Under the pieces are notes generated by a model. That model was given only the letters and a program-made list of their open reading frames with translations. It was not told the DNA's origin and did not search any database. From assembly GCA_018260475.1 (NCBI GenBank), contig JAGLBA010000008.1, forward strand, positions 1 to 59,276: a stretch of DNA of 59,276 nt, written 5' to 3'. Below, in pieces: positions 32,865-41,899 of this stretch; position 1 is the stretch's first letter, and the number at the start of each line of letters is the position of its first letter. Made by a program: the position numbers and the translations under genes. This stretch comes from Chryseobacterium sp. (GTDB taxonomy: Bacteria; Bacteroidota; Bacteroidia; Flavobacteriales; Weeksellaceae).

Positions 32865-34247
32865 TTATTTTACGCCACCCATCATTTTTAGAAGGGTCTT
32901 GTTCAATAATATCAAAATCAAACCGCAAACGATGACGAAAATGGAAACATAAAGGAAAATTTTTCCTGCGCCCAACGCCTCTACATAAGAAGCGAGATAA
33001 CCGCCGATGATGTTTGCAAAAAATGACGCTAGAAGCCATACGCCCATCAGTAGGGAAGCCAGTTTCGGAGGGGAAAGTTTGGTGACAACAGAGAGGCCAA
33101 CCGGTGAAAGGCAAAGTTCGCCGATGGTATGAAGTAAATAGGTGAGAACCAACCACATAATGCTTGCTTTTACGGCCATATCTTGGGAATCTCCCCCGCG
33201 TTCTGCCACGGCGCCCAGCATGAAGAAAAATCCTACACCAAGGAGTACCATTCCCAATCCCATCTTCAAAGGTGTTGAGAGTTTTTTGCCCATATTACTA
33301 CTCCAGAAAATAGAGAACAACGGCGCCAAAATAACGATAAATAAAGGGTTTACAGACTGAAACCAAGAAGTAGGGATAGTGAATCCGAAAACTGATCTAT
33401 CTATAAATTTATCTGTATAAAGTGAAAGCGATGACCCTGCCTGCTCGAAACCTGCCCAGAAGAAAATCGCAAATGTAAACAACACGAAAATCACACCCAC
33501 GCGTTTCTTTTCTTCCGGAGTAAGCGGCTTCTTCACCACATCTTCCAGAACGAGATCGTTTGCAAGACTTTTCTTTACGCTGCCCGGTTTTTTACCCAAG
33601 TTCCCCAAATATTTCTGAGAAAGGGTGTTGAACATGATTTGCCCTAATAACATCCCGATCGCGGAAGCCAGGAAGCCATAGCGATACCCATAAGAAATTA
33701 CTTTTCCGCTGGCATCTTTATCTGCAAAGATATTATCCGTCAAAAGGCCGATTACAAGCGGCGCAAGGAACGCACCGAGGTTGATCCCCATATAAAAAAT
33801 AGAAAATGCCGAATCGCGGCGCTCATCTTTTTCATCATAAAGACCACCAACAAGCGTTGAAATATTTGGTTTGAAGAATCCGTTACCGAGAATCAAAAGG
33901 AATAAACCGAGGTACAGCCCAGTCTGGTTTCCCAGGAAAAACAAGACAAGTTGCCCAATCATCATGGTAATACCGCCTATGGTAATCGCAAGGCGCTGCC
34001 CAAGAAAACGGTCTGCCAACCAGCCACCAATAAGCGGTGTGAAATATACGAAGCCGGTGAAGTAGCCATAAATAAGTGTCGCCGTTTGCTCATTTATCGC
34101 CAAACCGCCCTCCATCAGGGATTTAGTAAGGTACAAGATAAGGATCCCGCGCATCCCGTAATAACTGAAACGCTCCCACATCTCTGTGAAGAACAATAGG
34201 TAAAGGCCTTTCGGGTGTCCCTTTTTCTCTAAAGTAACTGTATTCAT
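32865..34247 (-). CDS. POT family proton-dependent oligopeptide transporter
   Basis: 460 residues. ExxERF motif in FFTEMWERFSYYGMRGILILY (about 16-36) and the signature FSIFYMGINLGAFLAPL. A paralogue of the 31084-32589 gene in the same direction, an apparent tandem duplication that has diverged well. Own promoter box at 34276-34283. Peptide specificity cannot be read from the sequence. Confidence 0.94.
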   Translation of the reverse strand: MNTVTLEKKGHPKGLYLLFFTEMWERFSYYGMRGILILYLTKSLMEGGLAINEQTATLIYGYFTGFVYFTPLIGGWLADRFLGQRLAITIGGITMMIGQLVLFFLGNQTGLYLGLFLLILGNGFFKPNISTLVGGLYDEKDERRDSAFSIFYMGINLGAFLAPLVIGLLTDNIFADKDASGKVISYGYRYGFLASAIGMLLGQIMFNTLSQKYLGNLGKKPGSVKKSLANDLVLEDVVKKPLTPEEKKRVGVIFVLFTFAIFFWAGFEQAGSSLSLYTDKFIDRSVFGFTIPTSWFQSVNPLFIVILAPLFSIFWSSNMGKKLSTPLKMGLGMVLLGVGFFFMLGAVAERGGDSQDMAVKASIMWLVLTYLLHTIGELCLSPVGLSVVTKLSPPKLASLLMGVWLLASFFANIIGGYLASYVEALGAGKIFLYVSIFVIVCGLILILLNKTLLKMMGGVK

Positions 34248-34275
34248 TATCTAAATGTTAATTATTTGTTAAACG

Positions 34276-34283
34276 CAAATATA
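34276..34283 (-). promoter_or_regulatory. -7 box of the second POT gene
   Basis: TATATTTG on the minus strand, 28 nt before the ATG at 34247. Confidence 0.55.
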
Positions 34284-34492
34284 GTTTTTTTTCCGTTTTA
34301 TGAAAGTATTTTGTTAAAATTAATTCTTTGGAACAGAGTTGAAGTCACCTAGCATTTTTTAAGAGCGAGTCTATCTATTGTTGCGTTGGGTTTTGCCTTG
34401 AAAACGGCAATAGAACGGACTTTTTCCTAAAATCTTACTTTTAATTCTCAACGCCCACTTTCTTATTTCTGGCTCTTTTAATCTGTTTTTGG

Positions 34493-34572
34493 GCGCCTGT
34501 ATCCGTCTTCCGCTCCCGCTATTTTTTTCGTCGTTCCTCCTCAAAAAATGAGCTCCGCTCAAGCCGGGGCGC
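34493..34572 (-). repeat. Intergenic repeat R1, copy 5 (inverted)
   Basis: 80 bp on the minus strand, with ATACA before the final GGCGC, as in copy 3. It lies between the divergent POT and dusB genes. Confidence 0.9.
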
Positions 34573-34631
34573 GCTCCCCACAACCCCAAGGTGGAGAAAA
34601 TACGAATAATTGACGCAAAAAAATTTCACTA

Positions 34632-34684
34632 TTGTGAGGAACGAAGCAACCCAAACGGTTCAGAATGCCGCACTTCGCACACAA
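34632..34684 (+). repeat. Repeat R4, copy 2 (degenerate)
   Basis: TTGTGAGGAACGAAGCAA, CGGTT and ATGCCGC align with the reverse complement of 23188-23244 with roughly one mismatch in five. TTGTG and CACAA at the ends still pair although both arms have changed. The rest of the 34248-34897 gap holds no gene: A/C-rich low-complexity sequence (AACAAATCCAC-type) follows up to the dusB promoter. Confidence 0.6.
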
Positions 34685-34885
34685 AGATGGGTGAATTACT
34701 TATCTGTAGATCTGCCTGTTACAAAAATCTGCGAGAAAATGATAACCACAAACGCACAAAAGTTTCACAATGAATAAAATCAAAATCAATGTGACCAATT
34801 TCAAAATAACAAATCCACGGTTACACAAATCCATAGATCCACAAATAAACAAATCAATCGCTCCACGATCCACCATAAAAATGAT

Positions 34886-34893
34886 TATTTTTG
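34886..34893 (+). promoter_or_regulatory. -7 box of dusB
   Basis: TATTTTTG ends only 4 nt before the ATG at 34898. With the usual distance to the start site, the mRNA would be leaderless. Confidence 0.55.
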
Positions 34894-34897
34894 CCAA

Positions 34898-35908
34898 ATG
34901 ATAAAGATCGGCAATATAGAACTGCCCGAATTTCCGTTTTTGCTCGCTCCCATGGAGGATGTGAGCGACCCGCCTTTTCGCCGCCTTTGCAAAATGCACG
35001 GCGCAGATATGATGTATTCGGAATTCATTTCCTCCGAAGGCCTGATTCGCGATGCCATAAAATCCCGTAAAAAACTCGACATTTTCGATTACGAAAGACC
35101 CGTGGGGATTCAAATTTTCGGTGGCGACGAGGAAGCCATGGCGATGTCCGCCCGAATTGTAGAAACCGTGAACCCCGATATTGTGGATATTAACTTCGGA
35201 TGCCCCGTGAAAAAGGTGGTTTGCAAAGGCGCTGGCGCTGGCGTCCTAAAGGATATAGATTTGATGGTTCGGCTCACAAAAGCGGTAGTCAATTCCACAC
35301 ACTTACCGGTGACTGTGAAGACGCGTCTGGGTTGGGATACCTCGTCCATCAATATAGACGAAGTGGCCGAGAGATTACAGGAAACGGGCATCAAAGCACT
35401 AACCATACACGCCAGAACGCGCGCCCAAATGTACAAAGGCGAAGCCGACTGGGAGCATATCTCGCGCATCAAACAAAACCCAAATATAGAAATTCCTATT
35501 TTCGGGAACGGCGATATAGACTCCGCCGAAAAAGCACTTGAATACAAAAATAAATATGCCTGCGACGGGATTATGATCGGTCGTGCGGCCATCGGCTATC
35601 CGTGGATTTTCAATGAAATAAAACATTTCTTCAAAACTGGGGAACACCTGCCGCCGCCTACTTTGGACGACCGCCTGCTCGCCGTACGCCAGCACGCAGA
35701 ATGGAGCGCGGAATGGAAAGGCGAACGCCTGGGACTCATCGAAATGCGCTCGCATTACAGCAATTATTTCCGTGGAGTGCCACATTTTAAGGATTTTAGA
35801 AGAAAATTCTTGGAGGTATTCACTTTGGAGGAAATGGACGAAGTAATTGGACAGACTAAAAATTTTTATGCGGAACATTCGAGTACACCGAGGAATTTGG
35901 CTATATAA
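34898..35908 (+). CDS. dusB: tRNA-dihydrouridine synthase
   Basis: 336 residues, FMN enzyme that reduces uridine in the tRNA D-loop. LAPMEDVSDPPFRRLCKMHGADMMYSEFIS (about 16-45) and DINFGCPVKKVVCKGAGAGVL (about 96-116) are Dus hallmarks; the catalytic Cys is in the NFGCP segment. AITIHARTR-like LTIHARTRAQMYKGEADW and GNGDIDS follow. DusB is assigned from overall likeness. Its promoter box abuts the ATG, so translation probably starts on a leaderless mRNA. Confidence 0.93.
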   Translation: MIKIGNIELPEFPFLLAPMEDVSDPPFRRLCKMHGADMMYSEFISSEGLIRDAIKSRKKLDIFDYERPVGIQIFGGDEEAMAMSARIVETVNPDIVDINFGCPVKKVVCKGAGAGVLKDIDLMVRLTKAVVNSTHLPVTVKTRLGWDTSSINIDEVAERLQETGIKALTIHARTRAQMYKGEADWEHISRIKQNPNIEIPIFGNGDIDSAEKALEYKNKYACDGIMIGRAAIGYPWIFNEIKHFFKTGEHLPPPTLDDRLLAVRQHAEWSAEWKGERLGLIEMRSHYSNYFRGVPHFKDFRRKFLEVFTLEEMDEVIGQTKNFYAEHSSTPRNLAI

Positions 35909-35926
35909 GTATGGAAATATTCAATA

Positions 35927-35950
35927 CCTAAGGCTCTTTAGGTTTATATA
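35927..35950 (+). terminator. Weak terminator-like hairpin after dusB
   Basis: ACCTAA/TTAGGT stem with a short loop, followed by TTATATAC. Weak T run, so a low-confidence call. The rest of 35951-36081 is plain AT-rich sequence. Confidence 0.4.
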
Positions 35951-36081
35951 CTTACAAATAAATACACTTTATAAAAAGAGTACATTTTACATAAAGACAT
36001 TTTTTCATACTTTCTTTTTTAAGTCAGTTTACTTTTATGTTTACAAATATCACTGCATAAAAAAAATCTAAAATGGTCGGT

Positions 36082-36204
36082 GAATCTCGCATAGCCGCGA
36101 TGGAAACGGCATCCTTTTCTGCGGGCGGAGCGCGCCGACCGAAGGGAGGCTGCGAAACGCCCGCAGAAAAGATACAGTGGACAGCGGGAAATAGCTTCTA
36201 AAAA
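36082..36204 (-). repeat. Intergenic repeat R2, copy C (inverted)
   Basis: Reverse-strand copy of 751-873 with high identity. Its central stem TTTTCTGCGGGCG/CGCCCGCAGAAAA is 13 perfect base pairs. Its 5' end lies 5 bp from the -7 box of the ABC-2 operon, so it touches or overlaps that promoter. Confidence 0.88.
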
Positions 36205-36208
36205 TCAT

Positions 36209-36216
36209 TAACTTTG
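36209..36216 (+). promoter_or_regulatory. -7 box of the ABC-2 transporter operon
   Basis: TAACTTTG, 19 nt before the ATG at 36236. Its -33 region falls inside repeat R2 copy C. Confidence 0.6.
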
Positions 36217-36235
36217 GTGAAATTTCTTCAATATA

Positions 36236-37150
36236 ATGCTGAAAGCTGAACATATTACCAAAACCTATAACGCCGGGAAAAAGGTGGCGCTCCTGGATTT
36301 TAGCCTGGAAGTGCCTACGGGAAGTATTTACGGGCTGCTGGGGCCGAACGGAGCGGGGAAAACATCCTTCATCCGGATTATCAACCAGATTACGCAACCA
36401 GACTCGGGAAAGATTTTCTTTGACGATGAGGAACTGAACATCAACCATATACGCAAAATCGGCTATATGCCGGAGGAACGCGGACTTTATAAAAATATGA
36501 CGGTGGGCGACCAGCTGCTTTATTTCGGGGAACTGAAAGGCATGACGAAGGAGGACGCGCTCCGAGAGGCGAAATACTGGTTTGAACAGCTGAATATAGA
36601 CCAATGGTGGAAGAAAAAATTATCGGAACTGTCCAAGGGGATGGCGCAGAAAATTCAGTTTGTGGTGACTGTAATCCACCGTCCGCAATTGTTGATTTTT
36701 GACGAGCCTTTCTCTGGATTTGACCCTGTGAATGCCAACCTCATCAAAGATCAAATTATCCGCCTGAAAAATGAGGGTACTACGATTATCCTCAGCACGC
36801 ACCGCATGGAAAGCGTGGAGGAAATGTGCGATTATGTGGCTCTGATTAATAACTCTAAAAAAATACTGGACGGAAAAGTCTTCGAGGTGAGGGAAAAATT
36901 TAAGAAAAATATTTTCAGCGTGATTCTTTCGGATGTGGATGCCGCCACCTTTGAGATTTTTTCACAAAAATTCCCTGTTGAAAATCTAAAAATGGAAAAC
37001 GGACTGGTTTTTTTCGATCTTAAAAACGAAACCGAACAATCCGCGCTGCTCCCCGAACTGCTGAAAATCGGAAAAATACGCTCTTTCGACGAGAAAATTC
37101 CGGGTATGAACGAAGTATTTATCAACGCCATCAGTGCTGCCAACCAATAA
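36236..37150 (+). CDS. ABC transporter ATP-binding protein (NatA type)
   Basis: 304 residues. Walker A GPNGAGKTS (about 38-46), signature LSKGMAQKIQ (about 134), Walker B LLIFDEPFSGFDP, and the His switch STHRME. The DUF4162-like C-terminal part (about 220-304) is usual for NatA-type ATPases. It forms an operon with the permease 7 nt downstream. Such pairs export sodium, drugs or other compounds; the substrate is unknown. The promoter overlaps repeat R2. Confidence 0.93.
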   Translation: MLKAEHITKTYNAGKKVALLDFSLEVPTGSIYGLLGPNGAGKTSFIRIINQITQPDSGKIFFDDEELNINHIRKIGYMPEERGLYKNMTVGDQLLYFGELKGMTKEDALREAKYWFEQLNIDQWWKKKLSELSKGMAQKIQFVVTVIHRPQLLIFDEPFSGFDPVNANLIKDQIIRLKNEGTTIILSTHRMESVEEMCDYVALINNSKKILDGKVFEVREKFKKNIFSVILSDVDAATFEIFSQKFPVENLKMENGLVFFDLKNETEQSALLPELLKIGKIRSFDEKIPGMNEVFINAISAANQ

Positions 37151-37157
37151 CCGCCTC

Positions 37158-38468
37158 ATGAAAAACATCATTATCATTACCAAAAGGGAATTTCTGACGC
37201 AGGTAAAGAAAAGATCCTTCATCATCCTTACATTACTCGCTCCGCTCCTTTTAATTGGCTTCGGGGCATTTATCTCCTACTTGATGAAGGCGAACACTTC
37301 AGAATACCAGTTCAGTGTCTTGGATAAAAGCGGCCTTTACACGGGCAAATTGAAATCTGACGAGAAACTAAAATACATTTTTGTAAATCCTGCCTCGGAG
37401 GTGTCTTTGCGTTCGTCATTAAAGGATATGCCGGGAACAGACGGCTTACTCATCATCCCAGAAATCAAAAATAACGATTTCTCTAAAATGGAGAAAGAGA
37501 CAAAGCTCTTGGTCAATAAAAAAATAGGGAACGACACGAAAAAGCAGGTGAGCAAAGACCTCATGAAGGTCATTCGTGAAGAAAAAATTAAAGGTCTAGG
37601 GCTAAATGAAAGGCAAATCGAAGATTTGGATAAGTCCTTTGAATTAGACACCGAGAATGTGGTAGATAACGACAAGGGAGATGATGAAATGGCTTTCGGT
37701 GTGAAATCTGCACTGAGCATGGTGCTGATGTATGCAACCTTCATGTTCATCGTCATCTACGGGGTGCGGGTGATGCGCAGCGTTTTGGAGGAGAAAAACA
37801 ACCGCGTGGTAGAAATCATCATCTCTTCGGTAAAACCTTTTGAACTGATGTTTGGAAAGATTTTGGGCGTGACGGGCGTGGCTCTTACGCAGTTTGCTGT
37901 ATGGATTACCATGTCTGTCGTGGGGGCTTTGGTGCTGAATACTGGCTTTTCTTCTGTTCAAAATCAGTTGGCTAATCAAGACAGCGGGATGGCGGACAAA
38001 TTGGACATTAAGCAGATGGCAACTGAGATCTCCCATAAATTGCTGGAGATGAATTTCCCACTGATTATCGTGGTTTTCATCCTATTTTTCCTTCTGGGAT
38101 ATATTTTTTACAGCTCCATGTACGCCGCAATTGGCTCGGCTGTGGATAATGAAACCGAAACGCAGCAGTTTACAATGTTTGCCATAATCCCACTGATGAT
38201 CGGGATGTACGGCAGCTTCACCATCGTAAACAATCCGGAAGGACCCATGGCTTTTTGGCTATCTATGATTCCGTTTACTTCGCCGGTAGCCATGATTGCA
38301 AGGATACCATTCGGCGTCCCGATTTGGCAGATATTGCTTTCTGGTGCTATACTCATAGGAACTACCTTGCTGATGGTCTTCGTCGCCGCTAAAATATATC
38401 GTGTGGGTATCCTTATGTACGGGAACAAGGCCACTTACAAAGAGTTATGGAAATGGATTCGAAGCTAA
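37158..38468 (+). CDS. ABC-2 type transporter permease (NatB type)
   Basis: 436 residues. A first membrane helix (about 20-42) is followed by a large extracytoplasmic loop (about 45-175) and five further helices in the C-terminal half, the ABC-2 layout of NatB/YhaP. MRSVLEEKNNRVVEIIISSVKPFELMFGKILG is the conserved cytoplasmic loop that docks with the ATPase. I use the ATG at 37158 rather than 37134, because the earlier start would overlap the upstream gene. A strong terminator follows. Confidence 0.92.
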   Translation: MKNIIIITKREFLTQVKKRSFIILTLLAPLLLIGFGAFISYLMKANTSEYQFSVLDKSGLYTGKLKSDEKLKYIFVNPASEVSLRSSLKDMPGTDGLLIIPEIKNNDFSKMEKETKLLVNKKIGNDTKKQVSKDLMKVIREEKIKGLGLNERQIEDLDKSFELDTENVVDNDKGDDEMAFGVKSALSMVLMYATFMFIVIYGVRVMRSVLEEKNNRVVEIIISSVKPFELMFGKILGVTGVALTQFAVWITMSVVGALVLNTGFSSVQNQLANQDSGMADKLDIKQMATEISHKLLEMNFPLIIVVFILFFLLGYIFYSSMYAAIGSAVDNETETQQFTMFAIIPLMIGMYGSFTIVNNPEGPMAFWLSMIPFTSPVAMIARIPFGVPIWQILLSGAILIGTTLLMVFVAAKIYRVGILMYGNKATYKELWKWIRS

Positions 38469-38479
38469 TCTTAAACCTA

Positions 38480-38516
38480 AAAAAATCCGGAAACACTAGG
38501 TTTCCGGATTTTTTTG
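38480..38516 (+). terminator. Bidirectional terminator
   Basis: AAATCCGGAAAC / GTTTCCGGATTT, 11 to 12 bp, with a 5-nt loop and T runs on both strands; it serves the convergent ABC-2 and barrel-protein genes. Confidence 0.9.
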
Positions 38517-38534
38517 GTATTAATTTAAAAATAA

Positions 38535-39179
38535 TTATTCAAAAATATAAGAAAGGGTTGCACTCAAAACTTGCTGAGATTTTCCTTGCTCGGTTTTAGC
38601 ACCTGTAATGGATTGTTTCATATCCGGGTAGGTATCGTTTACACCAAAATCATAGCGCAGAGCAAACTCCAACTGGCGCTTATAACTATATCCCACACCT
38701 GCTCCAATCGCGAAATTGAATGGCGCTGCCTTTCCTTTTTGCTCTATGGTATAGATAGCTAGCGCGTTAGTTACCTTTTGATTCAACAAATAGCTAAATC
38801 TAGGACCAACCATCCCAAAAAACTCACTTTCAGCTTCGGAGAAATAGGCTTTGAAGTAGATTGGTAAGCTGATATAATTATTGGCATAGATCGCATCATA
38901 ACCCAGTCTTCCTTTCGCGGCTTTATCTTTTCCTGTTTCGCCTGCACCATAGTAAACCAATTCTGGCTGGATGTAGAACATATCATCATTACTAATAGGA
39001 ATCAATGCTAGTACACCCGCTTGGAAAGTATAACGGGGTCCCGATGGATTGTGCGCATTTCTTACGCGGGAGTAGTTACCACCGGCGGTAACACCGAATC
39101 TGGTTTGGCTAAAATCAACAAGCTGAGCAGAAGCCATTGCCGTGCATAAGAATGCAGCGCCTAAAATTAATTTTTTCAT
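38535..39179 (-). CDS. Outer-membrane beta-barrel protein (PorT-like)
   Basis: 214 residues with a signal peptide (about 1-19, AMASA-Q). The mature part starts FSQTRFGVTAGGNYSRV, typical for the outer-membrane beta-barrel family often labelled PorT-like or 'porin family'. Repeated amphipathic strands (FYIQPELVYYG, YISLPIYFKAYF, LEFALRYDFGVND) and a terminal YIFE support eight strands. It lies 12 nt after sucD on the same strand, probably read through from it. Whether it has any T9SS role cannot be told from sequence. Confidence 0.87.
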   Translation of the reverse strand: MKKLILGAAFLCTAMASAQLVDFSQTRFGVTAGGNYSRVRNAHNPSGPRYTFQAGVLALIPISNDDMFYIQPELVYYGAGETGKDKAAKGRLGYDAIYANNYISLPIYFKAYFSEAESEFFGMVGPRFSYLLNQKVTNALAIYTIEQKGKAAPFNFAIGAGVGYSYKRQLEFALRYDFGVNDTYPDMKQSITGAKTEQGKSQQVLSATLSYIFE

Positions 39180-39191
39180 ATTTGTGTTTTA

Positions 39192-40064
39192 TTATCCTAA
39201 AATTTTAGCAACGGTAGCACCTATGTCTGCCGGAGAATCCACCACGGTAATTCCGTTTTCTCTCATGATTTCCATTTTCGCTTGTGCAGTATCTTCAGCA
39301 CCACCTACGATTGCACCAGCATGTCCCATAGTTCTACCTTTTGGAGCAGTTTGTCCGGCGATGAAGCCTACTACTGGCTTTGTAGAGCCACTTGCTTTGT
39401 ACCATCTTGCAGCTTCAGCTTCCAAAGATCCACCGATTTCACCAATCATCACAACCGCTTCAGTCTCAGGATCATTTATGAAAAGCTCCAACGCTTCTTT
39501 AGTAGTCGTTCCGATGATTGGGTCACCACCGATACCGATAGCTGTGGAAACACCGTAACCAGCTTTTACCACTTGGTCTGCAGCTTCATAAGTCAAAGTT
39601 CCGGATTTTGAAACGATGCCTACTTTTCCTTTTTTGAAGACGAAGCCTGGCATGATTCCGATTTTTGCTTCATCAGAAGTAATGATTCCTGGGCAGTTCG
39701 GGCCGATGAGGCGGCAATCTCTGTCTGCGATGTAGGATTTTACTTTTACCATATCAGCAACCGGGATTCCCTCGGTGATACAAACGATAACTTTGATGCC
39801 TGCTTCTGCTGCTTCCATCACTGCATCTGCAGCGAATGCAGGCGGTACAAAGATGATGGATACATTAGCGCCGGCTTTTTCTACCGCTTCGGCTACAGTG
39901 TTGAAAACTGGCTTGCCAAGGTGCTCAGTTCCTCCCTTTCCTGGAGTTACACCGCCTACGACATTGGTGCCGTATTCGATCATCTGTCCTGCATGGAAGG
40001 TGCCTTCGTTACCCGTAAATCCCTGTACGATTACTTTAGAATCTTTGTTTACTAATACTGACAT
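39192..40064 (-). CDS. sucD: Succinate--CoA ligase, alpha subunit
   Basis: 290 residues. Substrate-level phosphorylation step of the TCA cycle, with the beta subunit SucC, which is not in this window (the two are often apart in flavobacteria). [16 protein letters not shown] is the CoA-binding start, [10 protein letters not shown] follows, and the phosphorylated His is in [13 protein letters not shown] near the C-terminus. Upstream is a 174-bp gap to the LpxD-like gene. Confidence 0.96.
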   Translation of the reverse strand: MSVLVNKDSKVIVQGFTGNEGTFHAGQMIEYGTNVVGGVTPGKGGTEHLGKPVFNTVAEAVEKAGANVSIIFVPPAFAADAVMEAAEAGIKVIVCITEGIPVADMVKVKSYIADRDCRLIGPNCPGIITSDEAKIGIMPGFVFKKGKVGIVSKSGTLTYEAADQVVKAGYGVSTAIGIGGDPIIGTTTKEALELFINDPETEAVVMIGEIGGSLEAEAARWYKASGSTKPVVGFIAGQTAPKGRTMGHAGAIVGGAEDTAQAKMEIMRENGITVVDSPADIGATVAKILG

Positions 40065-40238
40065 GTTATTTTAATTTTTGATTTGTTTAATATATCTTCG
40101 ATTTATCTGGAATTTGGCTGTTATCCCGAACCGTAAGTGGCTCACATTTTTTAGAATTAACGATCAATGATTCCATTGAAAAATTTTGCGTAAAGATATT
40201 AATTTTAAACCTTAATCGCAATTCAGTTTTTTGTTTCA

Positions 40239-41138
40239 TTAAAGATTCTTCAACTTCACTTCTTTCCTAAGATAATCCCGGAATTCCTCCGCCAATGAGC
40301 CAAAATAAGTCCCTTTTTTCAGGTCGCGGTTTACGCCACATTTAGCCAGTAAAACGGTTCCGCTAGCCACTCTAACTCCGGACGCCATACCAACTTGTCC
40401 CCATACCGTTACCTCGTCTTCCAACACGCAGCACCCGGCAATACCCGTCTGCGAGGCAATCAGGCAGCGTTTTCCAATCACGGTGTCGTGTCCGATTTGT
40501 ATTTGGTTATCTAAAATTGATCCTTCGCCAATGATTGTAGATGCCGTTACACCACGATCTATGGTGCAGCCGTTCCCGATTTGTACATCATTTTCTATAA
40601 CCACATTTCCAACTGAAATCAGTCTATCGAACTTTCCATTGAGTTTCCGATAATAGAATGCTTCGCCACCCAAAACAGTATTGGCTTGAATGACTACATT
40701 GTCGCCAATGATAGTACGATCTCCGATTACCACATTTGGAAAAATGTAGCAATTTTTACCAATTCTTACTTCATTTCCTAAAACTGCCGAAGGATGGATG
40801 AAGGAGCATTCGCCAATTTCTACGCCGTGTAATTCTTCCTTAAAATTAGAAATCCTTGTAAAATGCGTATTGATTTTATTGAAATCGCGAAACGGATCAT
40901 CTGAAACCAAAAGCGCCTTCCCTTCCGGAATTTCGGTTTTTTTATCAATTAAAATTACAGTAGCCGCGGAATTCAGTGCTTTTTCATAATACTTTGGGTG
41001 GTTTACGAAAACAATTTCACCCGGTTGCACCATGTGGATTTCATTGGTACCCAGAACGGGGAAATTTTCCTCGCCAAAATATTCTGCACCGATGAGATCA
41101 GCAATTTGCTTTAAAGTTTGTGGTTGTTGAAAAGTCAT
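40239..41138 (-). CDS. LpxD-like acyltransferase, second copy
   Basis: 299 residues. An N-terminal uridine-binding-like domain and a left-handed beta-helix of hexapeptide repeats (VIGDRTIIGDNVVIQANTVLG; QIGHDTVIGKRCLIASQTGIAG). The His of QIGHD matches the LpxD catalytic position. It is shorter than lpxD (345) and shares limited identity with it. A second LpxD-like gene beside efp and sucD is common in flavobacteria. Whether it acylates the same glucosamine is unknown. Confidence 0.88.
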   Translation of the reverse strand: MTFQQPQTLKQIADLIGAEYFGEENFPVLGTNEIHMVQPGEIVFVNHPKYYEKALNSAATVILIDKKTEIPEGKALLVSDDPFRDFNKINTHFTRISNFKEELHGVEIGECSFIHPSAVLGNEVRIGKNCYIFPNVVIGDRTIIGDNVVIQANTVLGGEAFYYRKLNGKFDRLISVGNVVIENDVQIGNGCTIDRGVTASTIIGEGSILDNQIQIGHDTVIGKRCLIASQTGIAGCCVLEDEVTVWGQVGMASGVRVASGTVLLAKCGVNRDLKKGTYFGSLAEEFRDYLRKEVKLKNL

Positions 41139-41204
41139 TTTAAGAGACCCTTACCCCAAATTGGGTAGTAGTGGCGATATTTTTGTGGTTAAAAGGAGTT
41201 TTTA

Positions 41205-41233
41205 AAAAGAAAAATCTTCTTTTCAGAAGATTT
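41205..41233 (-). terminator. Terminator of the lpx-efp unit
   Basis: AAATCTTCT/AGAAGATTT 9-bp stem on the minus strand with a 4-nt loop and a T run, about 30 nt after the efp stop. Confidence 0.75.
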
Positions 41234-41259
41234 GATTTCCCCTATGGGGATAGAGGAGA

Positions 41260-41823
41260 CTATTTTACTCTTTCCAAGTATGATCCGTCCTCGGTATTAA
41301 CTTTGATTTTGTCGCCCGGTTCTATGAAAAGTGGGACCATCACACGCGCACCAGTTTCAACGATGGCGTTTTTCAATGCGTTGGTCGCCGTATTGCCTTT
41401 AACACCAGGATCCGCTTCTATCACATCCAGATATACAGTTGGTGGTATTTCCGCTGAAAGTGGCGCTTCGTCTGCCTCCTTCAAAATGATGGTTACTTCT
41501 TCTCCGGCTTTCATGAATTGTGCGTTTTCAATCATTTCTTTATCCAAATAAATTTGGGAAAAATCATCATTATTCATGAAGTGGAATCCATTGTCATCCT
41601 CGTATAGATACTGGAATTTACGGGTGATTACCTTTACTTCATCTATTTTATGACCTGCAGAAAAAGTATTATCGATCACTTTTCCATTGGTTACAGATTT
41701 CATTTTTGTCCGTACGAAAGCAGGGCCTTTGCCAGGTTTCACATGTAGGAATTCGATGATTTTGTAAATATCGTTGCTATACTCGATGCACATGCCCTTT
41801 TTGATATCGTTACTTGTTGCCAT
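41260..41823 (-). CDS. efp: Elongation factor P
   Basis: 187 residues. EF-P rescues ribosomes at polyproline. All three beta-domains are present; the modified-loop residue is Lys32 in KPGKGPAF, the position that EpmA-type lysylation would use; other bacteria use Arg or other residues there. YLDVIEADPGVKGNTA is the central signature. 76 nt after lpxA on the same strand. Confidence 0.97.
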   Translation of the reverse strand: MATSNDIKKGMCIEYSNDIYKIIEFLHVKPGKGPAFVRTKMKSVTNGKVIDNTFSAGHKIDEVKVITRKFQYLYEDDNGFHFMNNDDFSQIYLDKEMIENAQFMKAGEEVTIILKEADEAPLSAEIPPTVYLDVIEADPGVKGNTATNALKNAIVETGARVMVPLFIEPGDKIKVNTEDGSYLERVK

Positions 41824-41899
41824 TTATTAATTTAAGATTGAATGTTAATTTTTGTATGTTGAATTGGGGTATAATTAATCATTAACAATTAACTATTAG

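Noticed and set aside
39192-40064. sucD without sucC as a broken operon
   Set aside because: The gene is complete, and in flavobacteria the two subunits are often encoded apart.
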